Source: Achromobacter pulmonis (GTDB taxonomy: Bacteria; Pseudomonadota; Gammaproteobacteria; Burkholderiales; Burkholderiaceae_B). From it: a DNA stretch of 64,000 nucleotides. Positions 41,864 to 50,696 of this stretch are shown here, piece after piece (within the stretch, counting starts at the first letter, position 1; the number at the start of each line of letters is the position of its first letter). The translations under genes and the position numbers were made by a program. The notes beneath the pieces are model-generated. The model ran no database searches, had not been told where the DNA came from, and saw only the letters and a program-made list of their open reading frames with translations. Where the stretch lies: assembly GCF_002885955.2 (NCBI RefSeq), contig NZ_POQS01000003.1, positions 260,902 to 324,901 on the forward strand. The letters run 5' to 3'.

Positions 41864-42625
41864 ATGTCTGACTCCAGCATTCCCGCCGGCCCGCCGGCGG
41901 GCGGCCCCAGGCCTTTTTTCCGGGATTCCGGCAGCACGCGGACCCTGCATTTCACGGACAAGGAAATCCAGAGCAGCATGTCCCTGCTCAATCCCGATGC
42001 GCTCGACCTCGAGTACACCCGGATGATGATGGGTTTCGTGCTGTTCAACCCGCAGCCCGGCCGCATCCTGATGGTCGGCCTGGGCGGCGGGTCGCTGCCC
42101 AAGTTCTGCCACCGCTACCTGGCCCGCACCGAGATCGAGGTGGTCGAGATCGACCCCGACGTCATCGCCTTGCGCGACGCTTTCATGGTGCCGCCCGACG
42201 ACGCCCGCCTGCGCGTGATCCAGGCCGACGCCGCCGCGCACCTGGCGGGCCTGGAGCAGCACGCCGACGTGATCTTCCTGGACGGCTTCGGCGTGGGCGG
42301 CATCCCCGCCGCCCTGTGCTCGGCGGCGTTCTACGCCGACTGCCGCCGCGCGCTGCGCGACGACGGCATCCTGGTGATCAATTTCCACGTCAATCACCCC
42401 GACCACCACGAATACCTGGACCGCGTGCGCGCGGCGTTCGGCTCGTCGATGTTCGAAGTGGTGGACGACGACATGACCAACAGCATCGTGTTCGCCTGTA
42501 AAGGCGACCTGCTGGACGACCCGGCCGCCAGTTCCCTGGCGCGGCCGCCCGCCATCCCCAAGGACGCCTGGCGCCAGCTGATGCCGACGCTGCGGGTGAT
42601 CGGGGCTACGCTGGTGCTAAGGTAG
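41864..42625 (+). CDS. Spermidine-synthase-like methyltransferase-fold protein
   Basis: A 253-aa protein of the polyamine-synthase fold: RILMVGLGGGSLPKFCHRYL for SAM or decarboxylated SAM, EIEVVEIDPDVIALRDAFMV, and DVIFLDGFGVGGIPAALCSA where spermidine synthases have the catalytic Asp motif. It lacks the N-terminal beta domain of full spermidine synthases, as many bacterial 'SpeE-like' proteins do, so real polyamine synthesis is uncertain. It starts 83 bases after uspA. Confidence 0.82.
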   Translation: MSDSSIPAGPPAGGPRPFFRDSGSTRTLHFTDKEIQSSMSLLNPDALDLEYTRMMMGFVLFNPQPGRILMVGLGGGSLPKFCHRYLARTEIEVVEIDPDVIALRDAFMVPPDDARLRVIQADAAAHLAGLEQHADVIFLDGFGVGGIPAALCSAAFYADCRRALRDDGILVINFHVNHPDHHEYLDRVRAAFGSSMFEVVDDDMTNSIVFACKGDLLDDPAASSLARPPAIPKDAWRQLMPTLRVIGATLVLR

Positions 42626-42675
42626 CGCCGGCGGCCAGGCCCTCGCGCTTTGCCCATCCCACGCCATCCATTCCT

Positions 42676-43617
42676 CTAGCACGCTTCGCGCGTCGCCTCA
42701 TACACCAGCGTGGCCAGCGTCAGGTCTTCCAGCGCGCTGCCCACGGCCTTGAACACGGTGATTTCCCGGTCGTCGCGGCGGCCCGCGACCTGGCCGGCGG
42801 CAAGCTGATGCAGGTTGCCGCGGATGTCCTGGCGCGTGAGCGCGCCGGCGGCGAAGGCTTCGATCAGGTCGCCGGACTTGGTGGGGGCCTCGTCGGTGTC
42901 GACGTAGACGGCCGTGCCGTCGAAGCAGGCGGCGTCGGTTTCGCGCATTTCGGGCTTGAAGCTGCCGATCAGGTCCAGGTGCACGCCGGGGCGCAGCCAG
43001 GCGCCGCGGATCAGGGGCTGGGTCGACAGGGTGGCGCAGCTGATGATGTCGGCCTGGCGCGCGGCGCCTTCGAGGTCGGCCGTGGCCTGGGCGTCGTAGC
43101 CCTGTTCGCGCAGCTCCCGCGCCAGGCGCTCGGCGCCGGCCGGCCGGACGTTCCAGACCAGGATGCGGCGGATCGGCCGCACGGCGCGCATGGCCTGCGC
43201 GACCAGGGCGGCGATGCGCCCGGACCCGACGATCAGCAGCACGCCCGCGTCGGCGCGCGCCAGGTAGTCCGCGCCCAGCGCGGCCGCGCCCGCGGTGCGG
43301 TAGGCGGTGACGACGTCGCCGTCGACCTGGGCGATGGGCACGCCGGTGGTGGCGCTGTACAGGTTGTAGGTGGCGTGCAGGCCCGGCAGGCCCTGGTGGG
43401 TGTTTTCGGGGAAGATGTTGATGATCTTCACGCCGAAGTAGCCGCGTTCGTTCCAGGCCGGCATGATGAGCGAGGTGCCGTGGGCGTTGCCCGACTCGAT
43501 GGCGTGGACGTGGCGCGGCGGCACCGTGGCGCCGTCGCGGAAGGCCTCGCGCAAGGCGGGGATGACGGCGTCGAAGGACAGGGCGCCGCGGGTCTGTTCG
43601 GTGTCGATGAAGCGCAT
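42676..43617 (-). CDS. Ornithine cyclodeaminase/mu-crystallin family enzyme
   Basis: A 313-aa NAD(P)-dependent enzyme of the OCD/mu-crystallin family, acting on imino acids or ornithine. Seen: KIINIFPENTHQGLPGLHAT, the substrate-binding VDGDVVTAYRTAGAAALGAD and Rossmann LLIVGSGRIAALVAQAMRAV, WNVRPAGAERLA. The catalytic Asp lies in GVHLDLIGSFKPEMRE. Relatives include delta1-pyrroline-2-carboxylate reductase. It follows the carbamoyl-amino-acid hydrolase gene by 52 bases on the same strand, suggesting amino-acid salvage. Confidence 0.88.
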   Translation of the reverse strand: MRFIDTEQTRGALSFDAVIPALREAFRDGATVPPRHVHAIESGNAHGTSLIMPAWNERGYFGVKIINIFPENTHQGLPGLHATYNLYSATTGVPIAQVDGDVVTAYRTAGAAALGADYLARADAGVLLIVGSGRIAALVAQAMRAVRPIRRILVWNVRPAGAERLARELREQGYDAQATADLEGAARQADIISCATLSTQPLIRGAWLRPGVHLDLIGSFKPEMRETDAACFDGTAVYVDTDEAPTKSGDLIEAFAAGALTRQDIRGNLHQLAAGQVAGRRDDREITVFKAVGSALEDLTLATLVYEATREAC

Positions 43618-43669
43618 GGAATCGGGATCGGGCTGAAGACTACGGCCAGTCTAGCAGCCCGGCCGGCCG

Positions 43670-44632
43670 CTACCCCTGCACTGGCGGCGTGGGCAGCGGA
43701 TCGCCGGCGCCGGTGCGCTCGACGATCAGGCGGTAGTGCTGCGGGCTGCGGTGCCTGGCGAAATTGAAGACGTGTTCGCGGAACATGCGGCCCATGTCCA
43801 GGTCGATGCGCGCGACGATCACTTCGTCTTCCTCGCCGCTGGCGCGCGCCACGATCTCGCCCGAGGGCGCGACGATCATGGAGCTGCCTATCATGTGGTG
43901 GCCGTCCTCGTGGCCGCACTTGGCGGCCGCGCCTATCCACACGGCGTTCTGGTAGGCGCTGGCCTGCAGCACGATCTCGTGCGTGGTGGTGCGCAGGTGG
44001 GCCGGCTCGTTCCAATGAATGTTGAGCGAGGGCGTGTTGTAGCCCAGCACGATGAGTTCGGCGCTTTGCAGCGACATGACGCGGTAGGTCTCGGGCCAGC
44101 GGCGGTCGTTGCACAGGCACATGCCGATGTTGACGCCTTCCGTGTTCCAGACGCCGAAGCCCAGGTCGCCCACTTCGAAGAATTTCTTCTCCAGGTGCTG
44201 GAAGGGCGCTTCGGTCTTGTGGTCGGCGTGGCCGGGCAGGTGGATCTTGCGGTACTTGCCGACGATGTTCGCGCCGCGGTCCACCAGAATGGCGGTGTTG
44301 TAGCGGCGGCCCTCGGGCGTCAGTTCGGCGTAGCCCAGGTAGAAACCGACGCCGAGCTCGCGCGCCGCGTCGAACAGCGGCTGGACGTCGGCGTTGGGCA
44401 TGCTTTTCTCGAAAAAGCGCGCCACGGCCTCGGCCTCGTCCATCCAGTAGCGCGGAAAGAACGTCGTCAGCGCGAGTTCGGGGAACACCACGAACTCCGC
44501 CTGGCGGGCGGCGGCCTCGCGCAGCATCTCGACCAGGCGGCGCACGACCGCCGCGCGGGTATCTGCAAGATTGACGGCGCCCATCTGGGCGACGGCCAGG
44601 CCCATTTTGCGGGCGGGGGCGGTTCGGCTCAC
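43670..44632 (-). CDS. N-carbamoyl-D-amino acid hydrolase (nitrilase superfamily)
   Basis: Hydrolyses N-carbamoyl-D-amino acids to D-amino acid, CO2 and ammonia, the last step of hydantoin breakdown. Sequence closely follows Agrobacterium DCase: VVFPELALTTFFPRYW (Glu), GKYRKIHLPGHADHK (Lys) and IGMCLCNDRRWPETYRVMS (Cys) give the Glu-Lys-Cys triad. The GTG at 44632 is preferred because AGGAGA lies 8 bases upstream and length then becomes 320 aa. No hydantoinase gene is seen nearby. Confidence 0.88.
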   Translation of the reverse strand: MSRTAPARKMGLAVAQMGAVNLADTRAAVVRRLVEMLREAAARQAEFVVFPELALTTFFPRYWMDEAEAVARFFEKSMPNADVQPLFDAARELGVGFYLGYAELTPEGRRYNTAILVDRGANIVGKYRKIHLPGHADHKTEAPFQHLEKKFFEVGDLGFGVWNTEGVNIGMCLCNDRRWPETYRVMSLQSAELIVLGYNTPSLNIHWNEPAHLRTTTHEIVLQASAYQNAVWIGAAAKCGHEDGHHMIGSSMIVAPSGEIVARASGEEDEVIVARIDLDMGRMFREHVFNFARHRSPQHYRLIVERTGAGDPLPTPPVQG

Positions 44633-44895
44633 GGTATTTGTCTCCTGGTCGGCCCGGACGGGCATGCAAAGACGCAAGCATGCATGCGGCGGCGAGAAAC
44701 CGGAACCGGCGCGCCGGCCGATACCGCCCTGCGGCCTGCGGCCCCGTCGCGCCCGCAAGGCGCTGATTTCACGGGGGATTTGCCCTGCCGGACGGATGCA
44801 GCGCATAACGCCGCGACATGGCAGGCCTGCAAAGTTTTATAGGGGGCGGGGAAACGTATACTGGCCCCCTTTCTTTTCGCAAAGGCAGAGGCCAG

Positions 44896-46716
44896 ATGAG
44901 ATCCGCTTACCGCCGGCTGCGCGCCGGCCTGGTCCTGATGGCCGCGGCGCTGGCGGCGGCGCCGGCCGGCGCGCAGGACCCGGCCGCCGGCCAGTCGCCC
45001 TTCATGCGGCATATGGACGACGCCCGCCGGCAGATCCGCGCCGCCTCGTGGGACGACGCCACCGGCTCGGCGCGCCAGGCGCTGGCGGCGGCGAGCGCGA
45101 ACGGCAACCGCTACGAGATCTACGACGCCGCGGTGCTGCTGATCGATCTGTTGCAGAAGCAGGGCCGCCATGCCGAAGCCCGCCGCGTGGCCGAAACCCA
45201 GGTGGGGGATTTCGAGCGCCTGGGCGACGAGGACGGCATGGCCATCATGCTGTCGCGCGCGATAGAGGCCGGCACGGCGGCGGCAGAGACGGCCGAGGTC
45301 GCCCGGCTGCAGGCCCGGCTGGTCGGGCAGGCCCGGCCGTATCCGCCGCTATGGACCCTGGAATCCGGCCAGCGCCTGCGCTACGTCCCGGCCGGGCTGT
45401 CGCTGCCGCTTGCGCAGGACGGCTGGACGCTGCTCAGGTTCGAACCCGCCGATGCGCGCGAGGACTCCGCGCGGCTGGAGTACATCCGCAGGCTGGACGG
45501 GCAGGGGCGCATGGTGGTGCAGCTGCGCATCGGCTACATGGAAGCGCTGCGCGGACAGGACGGCGCGGCGCGGCAGGCGCAGGAACTGCTGGGCGGACCG
45601 AGCGCGATGTCCCCGGCGGCGCTGCCGGACCTGCCCTTCGAGAATGTGGCGCAGGCCAAGGAGGTGCAGCGTTCCGAGGAGCACGGACGCGGCGTGATCG
45701 AGGCGCAATGGGCGGCGGTGCGCGGCGACTGGCGCTTGCAGGTGCAGGCCTCGTATCCGGAAACGGCTCAGGACGGAGCTGGCCGGCATCTGCAGTCGCT
45801 GCTGGGCGCCATCGCGTGGGAGGGCGAACGCCGGCTGTTCCGCGAACAGACCATGGCCGAGCAGGCCCGGGCCATCGAGGCCGCGTGGGTGATGGCGCAG
45901 GACTGGCCCGCGGCCGACGCGCTGGCGCGGGCGGCGTTGCCGGACGCGGTGTTTCCGCTGGAAATCGCGCGGCTCGATACCGTGATGGCCACCGCGGCCT
46001 ACCGGCGCGGCGAGATGGACCAGGCCCGCCGCCAGTACGAGACGGCGCTGGCGGCCTGGGCATACGCGGGCAAGGCCTACCACGACGAAACCCTGTACCA
46101 GACCGCGCTGGACCACGCCGCCGACATCGCGCACCGCCAGGGCCGCAAGAACGAGGCGGCCGCGCTGAACCGCCAGTTCATCGAATGGGTGGGCGACCGC
46201 GACCAGGCCTGGCGGCCGGACGCGGCGGGTGTCGAACTCAAGAGCGCGCTAAGCGGCCAGGCCTTGCCGCTGCGCGCGGGCGACTTCCGCCTCAAGCCGA
46301 TCGGTCCCAAGCGCTTCCAGTACGAGGACCTGCGCACGGGCGCGCAACTGGGGCTGTCGGTGGAGCAGCGCGCCGGCGCCGACGACCGGGCGCTGGAAGG
46401 CTCGATGCGCGCCTTCATGCGCGACAAGCTCGGGCTGGACGCGGGCGCCATGCAGGCGGCCGCCTTCACGCCGCGCGCGCGGCAAGGCGCGCAAGGGGAA
46501 CTGCGCGGCAGGCAATGGATTTTCGAAGTGGCGCCGTTGCGGGATGCGGGCAGGACGCTGCGGCTGGACGTCGGGGCTGATGCGCCCGCACCGGTGCGCA
46601 TGGCTTTCTGGATCGTGGACCGCGGCGACAGCCGCTCGATCCTGCGCGCGCCGCTGACGGCGGACGCCGCCGCCGACGCGCGCATCGAACAGGTGGCGCA
46701 GGCGCTGGCCTGGTGA
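44896..46716 (+). CDS. Exported protein with TPR-like repeats, function unknown
   Basis: A 606-aa protein with a Sec signal peptide (RLRAGLVLMAAALAAAPAGA, cleavage near AGA|QD). Helical repeats of TPR type appear at ~30-130 (ARRQIRAASWDDATGSARQA) and ~340-440 (MDQARRQYETALAAWAYAGK; AADIAHRQGRKNEAAALNRQ), with beta-rich parts between and after (~150-320 and ~450-600). ATG 44896 follows AGAGG. No family is recognised. It is divergent from the carbamoylase gene and transcribed alone. Confidence 0.75.
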   Translation: MRSAYRRLRAGLVLMAAALAAAPAGAQDPAAGQSPFMRHMDDARRQIRAASWDDATGSARQALAAASANGNRYEIYDAAVLLIDLLQKQGRHAEARRVAETQVGDFERLGDEDGMAIMLSRAIEAGTAAAETAEVARLQARLVGQARPYPPLWTLESGQRLRYVPAGLSLPLAQDGWTLLRFEPADAREDSARLEYIRRLDGQGRMVVQLRIGYMEALRGQDGAARQAQELLGGPSAMSPAALPDLPFENVAQAKEVQRSEEHGRGVIEAQWAAVRGDWRLQVQASYPETAQDGAGRHLQSLLGAIAWEGERRLFREQTMAEQARAIEAAWVMAQDWPAADALARAALPDAVFPLEIARLDTVMATAAYRRGEMDQARRQYETALAAWAYAGKAYHDETLYQTALDHAADIAHRQGRKNEAAALNRQFIEWVGDRDQAWRPDAAGVELKSALSGQALPLRAGDFRLKPIGPKRFQYEDLRTGAQLGLSVEQRAGADDRALEGSMRAFMRDKLGLDAGAMQAAAFTPRARQGAQGELRGRQWIFEVAPLRDAGRTLRLDVGADAPAPVRMAFWIVDRGDSRSILRAPLTADAAADARIEQVAQALAW

Positions 46717-46742
46717 GCGGCCGCGCGCCTGCGCCGGCAGGG

Positions 46743-46955
46743 TCAGGCGCGCGGCGGCATTTCGGCCGGCGGCGTGCCGTCATGGAACAGCGACTTCAGC
46801 TGCGTGCGCAGCGCCGGCGAGTCCTCATGCTTGTGCACCGCGACCGCGTGCTGCACGGCCGCTTCCAGCAGTTCGCTTTCGGAATCCGCCGCCAGGGCCA
46901 CCGAGCAGTTCATTTCGCTGGGATACTCGCGGCAATCGATGTATTTGCGTGTCAT
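46743..46955 (-). CDS. DUF1059 protein
   Basis: A 70-aa protein with the DUF1059 pattern: KYIDCREYPSEMNCSVALAA, SESELLEAAVQHAVAVHKHE. The two Cys residues are conserved in the family. GGGAGA precedes the ATG. Function is unknown; it is often found alone in proteobacteria, as here. Confidence 0.9.
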   Translation of the reverse strand: MTRKYIDCREYPSEMNCSVALAADSESELLEAAVQHAVAVHKHEDSPALRTQLKSLFHDGTPPAEMPPRA

Positions 46956-47515
46956 GAAAGTCTCCCTGCGCGCAGGTCGCCAGGCCTGCGCAATGGGGTG
47001 TCCGGCGCGCGGGGCGGGACGTCCCCGCCGGTGGCGCGCCGCAGAGGCCGGGACGATGAAAAAAGTATAGATCCGCCGCGGGCGGTTCAGAGCCTGACGC
47101 GCTGTTTCAGGGCCGCCGCGATCATGGGGATGTCGATGTCCTTGCCCGGGTTCTTCTGGCAGAAGTCGTACAGCACCGCCACGTAGGCATTGCCCAGCAG
47201 CTTGGTGATGGCGCCTGCGGTGGTGGCGGCGATGGTGCCGCCGGCGGCGCTGCCCGCGCCCGGGATGAATTTCAGCAAGCCCGAGACGACCGAGCGTCCG
47301 ACCAGGGTGGCCGCCGAGGCGCCCAGCGTGGAGGTCACCAGGGTGGTGATGGCGGCGGTATCCAGCTCCATGCCGAAGGTGATGCCGATCTTGGCGATCA
47401 TGCCGACCTGGATCGGCACCAGCGCAAAGGCGTCCGAGAACGGGATGGGGGCGGCGGCGGCCGAGGCGGCCAGGCCCGCAGCCACGTTGACCTCTATCTC
47501 AGCCCGCTTTTTTTT

Positions 47516-48822
47516 GGTTCATCGAGTATTACCGGGGAAGGCTGCGCGGATTTTCAGGAAGAAGTACTCCTGATCGCGGTAGCCGTAAGCGCGGCGCTTG
47601 ATGACCTTGATGGTGTTGTTGATACCCTCAACGATGCTGGTGTTCAAGGGATGGCGGCATCTGGCCAGGATGCCGTGCAGGTACGCTTTGAGACGCTGAG
47701 CAAAGGTACTGAGCGCGTCAATGCCGCTGCACTCGGCCTGCTCACACCACTGCTCCCAGGCCTGTTGAGCCCAGGCGGGCTTGCGATAGAACCACAGCCG
47801 CTTGAGCTCATCACGCAAGACATAGACGGTGAGTAACGGCTGATTGGCGTGCAGCAATTCATCGAGCCGCACGCGCTGCTGGCGATCCAGGTTGTCTCGG
47901 TTGCGTAGCAGCAGCCAGCGGCTGGACTTGATGACTTTGCGCGCCGGGCGATCCTGCCGGAGTCGATTGGCTTGATCAACGCGCACCCGATCGATGACCT
48001 CACGCCCGTACTTGGCCACGACATGGAACAGGTCGTAGACGATCTCGGCTTGCGGGCAGTGCGCGCGGATCTCCAGTTCGTAGGCGGTGGTCATGTCGAT
48101 GGCCACCGCCTTGATGCGTTGGGCGGCACCTTCGGGCAGTTGCTCGAAGAAGGCCCGTGCCGTCTCGCGCGAGCGGCCCAGACCAAGCCACAGCACCTGG
48201 CGGCTGGTGGGGTCGACCACGACGGTGGCATACCGATGGCCCTTGTGCAGGGCAAACTCATCCATTGCCAGGTATTCGATACGCGACCAGTCCGGCTCCG
48301 GGATCGATGCACGCAGTCGCGCCTTATCCACCGTCTTGACCGTGTGCCAGCCCAGATCAAAGAACCTGGCCACCGCCTGCACGTTGCTCGATTGCAGCAG
48401 TTGGCTGCAGGCTTGTGCCAGCCGATCCGTGACACGCTGATAGCGTCCCAGCCAGCCGAGCCGCTCCAGACGCGGGCCGCCGCACCGCTCACACCAAAGC
48501 CGCCGTCGCGGCACATGCAGCACCACCCGATACTCGAACAAGGGCAGGTCGCGCACGCGTCGCACCGTCGTCTCGTGCACCTGGCGACACCGCGCGCCGC
48601 ACTGCTCGCAATGCATGGCCTTGGCCGTGGGCTTGAGATACAGCGACACCGTGCGCCCATCGCCTTCAGGCCACACCACGCGATCCACCCGATAGCCGTC
48701 CCAGCCACCCAGGGACTCCAACAGCTTGCGATCCAGCATCGTCCGATCCTCCTGAACACCAGAAACTGGCCTCAAGAGTACGAAATCTGGCCAAATCGCT
48801 CCACGCTATTCTGCGATGAACC
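47516..48822 (-). mobile_element. ISL3-family insertion sequence, complete (1307 bp)
   Basis: Ends are inverted: GGTTCATCG at 47516 and CGATGAACC ending at 48822. Each is flanked by TTTTTTTT (47508-47515 and 48823-48830), an 8-bp target duplication, typical size for ISL3. It carries one full transposase gene whose stop codon lies within the left inverted repeat. It interrupts a GTPase gene. Confidence 0.9.
47519..48739 (-). CDS. ISL3-family transposase
   Basis: A 406-aa transposase with an N-terminal zinc-binding region (MHCEQCGARCRQVHET and RRRLWCERCGGPRLERL), a helix-turn-helix-like part (NVQAVARFFDLGWHTVKTVD) and a DDE core: first Asp in EYLAMDEFALHKGHRYATVV, second in KAVAIDMTTAYELEIRAHCP, Glu in NTSIVEGINNTIKVIKRRAY. 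ATG at 48739 has AGGAGG upstream. Complete and without frameshift, so potentially active. Confidence 0.95.
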   Translation of the reverse strand: MLDRKLLESLGGWDGYRVDRVVWPEGDGRTVSLYLKPTAKAMHCEQCGARCRQVHETTVRRVRDLPLFEYRVVLHVPRRRLWCERCGGPRLERLGWLGRYQRVTDRLAQACSQLLQSSNVQAVARFFDLGWHTVKTVDKARLRASIPEPDWSRIEYLAMDEFALHKGHRYATVVVDPTSRQVLWLGLGRSRETARAFFEQLPEGAAQRIKAVAIDMTTAYELEIRAHCPQAEIVYDLFHVVAKYGREVIDRVRVDQANRLRQDRPARKVIKSSRWLLLRNRDNLDRQQRVRLDELLHANQPLLTVYVLRDELKRLWFYRKPAWAQQAWEQWCEQAECSGIDALSTFAQRLKAYLHGILARCRHPLNTSIVEGINNTIKVIKRRAYGYRDQEYFFLKIRAAFPGNTR

Positions 48823-49560
48823 TTTTTTTTTACTTCCAGGGCCTGTTTGTTGCGCGTGGACAGGGCGTTGGCGTAGGCCCGCTGCTGCGCCTCGGGGATG
48901 TGCTGCGCGGTGACCTCGATCAGCCGGTCCAGGCCCATGGGCGGCAGTTCGGCGTCGAGTTCGTCTATCCATTCCGCCAGCGCGCGCACCGCCACCACCT
49001 GGCTGGCGCGCGGCAGCAGCTTGCGCGCCTCGTCGACGAAGGCGCTGTTCTTGCGCGCCTTGGTCAGCACCGCCACCACGGGGATGCCGGCGTCGGCCAG
49101 CATGCCGCACAGTTCGATCTCGGCGTCTTCCACGCGGTGGCTGCTGTCCTGGATGCAGAGCCAGGCGACGTGCAGGTGCCGGTCCTGGTCGGTGGAGGCG
49201 GAGCGCTCGCGGATCAGGTCGGCGAGCTCGCGGCGCGAGCGCTCGTAGTCGCCGACCTCCAGGCCGCGGGTGTCGATGATGGTGAGCGGATGGCCCGGCC
49301 GGGTGAATTCCTGGGTGGTCTGGGTGACCGGCTTGCCCGCCCCGGTCCGGGCCAGGTCGCCGCGGAACACCGCGTTGATGAGCGTGCTCTTGCCCACGCC
49401 GGTCTTTCCGGCGACCAGGATGTTCACGCGGCCGGCGCCGCGCGTCGCCGTGCTGATGGCGTCGGCGATGGCGTCCTGCAGCTGGGGAGGATCGTTCTGG
49501 GGCATGCTCATGCGGAATCGGCGTGGGAGGGCATGGAGGCGATTCTATCCACGATTGCGC

Positions 49561-50412
49561 TCAGGCGGCGCCCGGAACGCCGTACAGGTGGGCGGCCTCG
49601 GGAAAGCTGCGCGAGCGGACTTCGGCGGCGTAGGCCTGCGCGGCCTGCTGGATGCGGCCGGACAGGTCGTCGTAGCGCTTCACGAAGCGCGCCGTGCGGT
49701 CGAACATGCCCAGCATGTCGTCCACCACCAGCACCTGGCCGTCGCAACGCGGCGAGGCGCCGATGCCGATGGTCGGGCAGGCCACGGCGTCGGTGATGGA
49801 GGCGGCCAGGGGCTCGACCACGCCCTCGATCACCAGCGCGAAGGCGCCGGCCTCGGCCACCGCGGCGGCGTCGGCGGCGATGCGGGCGTATTCCGCCTCG
49901 CCGCGCCCGCGCGCGCCGTAGCCGCCCAGGATGTTCACGGCCTGCGGGGTCAGGCCCACGTGGCCCATGACCGGGATGCCGCGGGCCGACAGGTAGGCGA
50001 CGGTGGGCGCCATGCCCGATCCGCCTTCGAGCTTGACCGCGGCCGCGCCGGTTTCCTTCATGACGCGGGCGGCCGAGCGGAAGGCCTGCTCGGGGCTTTC
50101 CTCATAGCTGCCGAACGGCATGTCCACCACGACCAGCGCGCGCCGCGCGCCGCGCACCACGGCGGCGCCGTGGGCGATCATCATGTCCAGCGTCACCGGC
50201 ACGGTGGATGGCAGCCCGTAGATGGTCTGCGCCAGGCTGTCGCCCACCAGCAGGGCGTCGCAGTGCGGGTCCAGCAATTCGGCCATGCGCGCCGTGTAGG
50301 CCGTCAGCATGACCAGCGGCTCCTGGCCCTTGCGGGCGCGGAACGCGGGAACGCTCATGCGGGGCGTGTTGGCGGTTGCCGCGGCGGCTGCCAGGGTGGC
50401 GGTCGTAGACAT
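49561..50412 (-). CDS. panB: 3-Methyl-2-oxobutanoate hydroxymethyltransferase (ketopantoate synthase)
   Basis: First step of pantothenate/CoA synthesis: adds a hydroxymethyl group from 5,10-methylene-THF to 2-oxoisovalerate. The 283-aa protein shows [20 protein letters not shown], the Mg-binding [33 protein letters not shown], then VKLEGGSGM and [10 protein letters not shown] with ALVIEGV (catalytic Glu). The ATG at 50412 has GGAAGAA upstream. No panC is adjacent. It is divergent from a glycan-type gene pair; the 284 bases between them contain both promoters and nothing else I recognise. Confidence 0.96.
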   Translation of the reverse strand: MSTTATLAAAAATANTPRMSVPAFRARKGQEPLVMLTAYTARMAELLDPHCDALLVGDSLAQTIYGLPSTVPVTLDMMIAHGAAVVRGARRALVVVDMPFGSYEESPEQAFRSAARVMKETGAAAVKLEGGSGMAPTVAYLSARGIPVMGHVGLTPQAVNILGGYGARGRGEAEYARIAADAAAVAEAGAFALVIEGVVEPLAASITDAVACPTIGIGASPRCDGQVLVVDDMLGMFDRTARFVKRYDDLSGRIQQAAQAYAAEVRSRSFPEAAHLYGVPGAA

Positions 50413-50696
50413 CGAAATTCTTCCTATCCAGAGTTGCAGTAGGTGTGTCGCAGCCGGCGACCGGGGGGCGCCGGCCTCTCCATCGTAGCGGAAGCCGGGC
50501 GATGGCAGCCGGGCGCTAATCTTTGCGGCAAAACGTAAATGATGGTGTGGGGCCGGCGCGCCCCGCAGGGCGGACGGGTCCGCCGGGGCACGCCAAAGCG
50601 TTACATCTCGCCGGTTTCTTTCGCGTTTGCGCGGCCTTGCCTGCGTAGAATTCGCCACTCGTCAAGCTACTTGCGGCATGCACGCAACATTTTTTC

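Larger units (their letters stand above)
47087..49511 (-). pseudogene. GTPase gene (YcjF/dynamin-like) split by an ISL3-family insertion
   Basis: The 5' part (49511 down to 48823) encodes a P-loop GTPase: G1 LVAGKTGVGKSTLINAVF, G3 TIIDTRGLEVGDYERSR, and a TKAR G4-like motif. The 3' part (47515 down to 47087) encodes a hydrophobic, Gly/Ala-rich domain (IPFSDAFALVPIQVGMIAKI, FIPGAGSAAGGTIAATTAGA) like that of the DUF697/YcjF-type membrane GTPases. Removing the IS and one copy of the 8-bp duplication rejoins both in frame (EVKKKRAEIEVNVAAGLAA), so the gene was intact until insertion. The 5' fragment now reads into the IS for about 25 residues. The truncated GTPase could still be made, but without its membrane-insertion domain. 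Confidence 0.9.

Noticed and set aside
47516..48822. Transposase-GTPase fusion as a real chimeric gene
   Set aside because: The GTPase frame merely runs ~25 residues antisense into the IS end; inverted repeats and 8-bp duplication show simple insertion.
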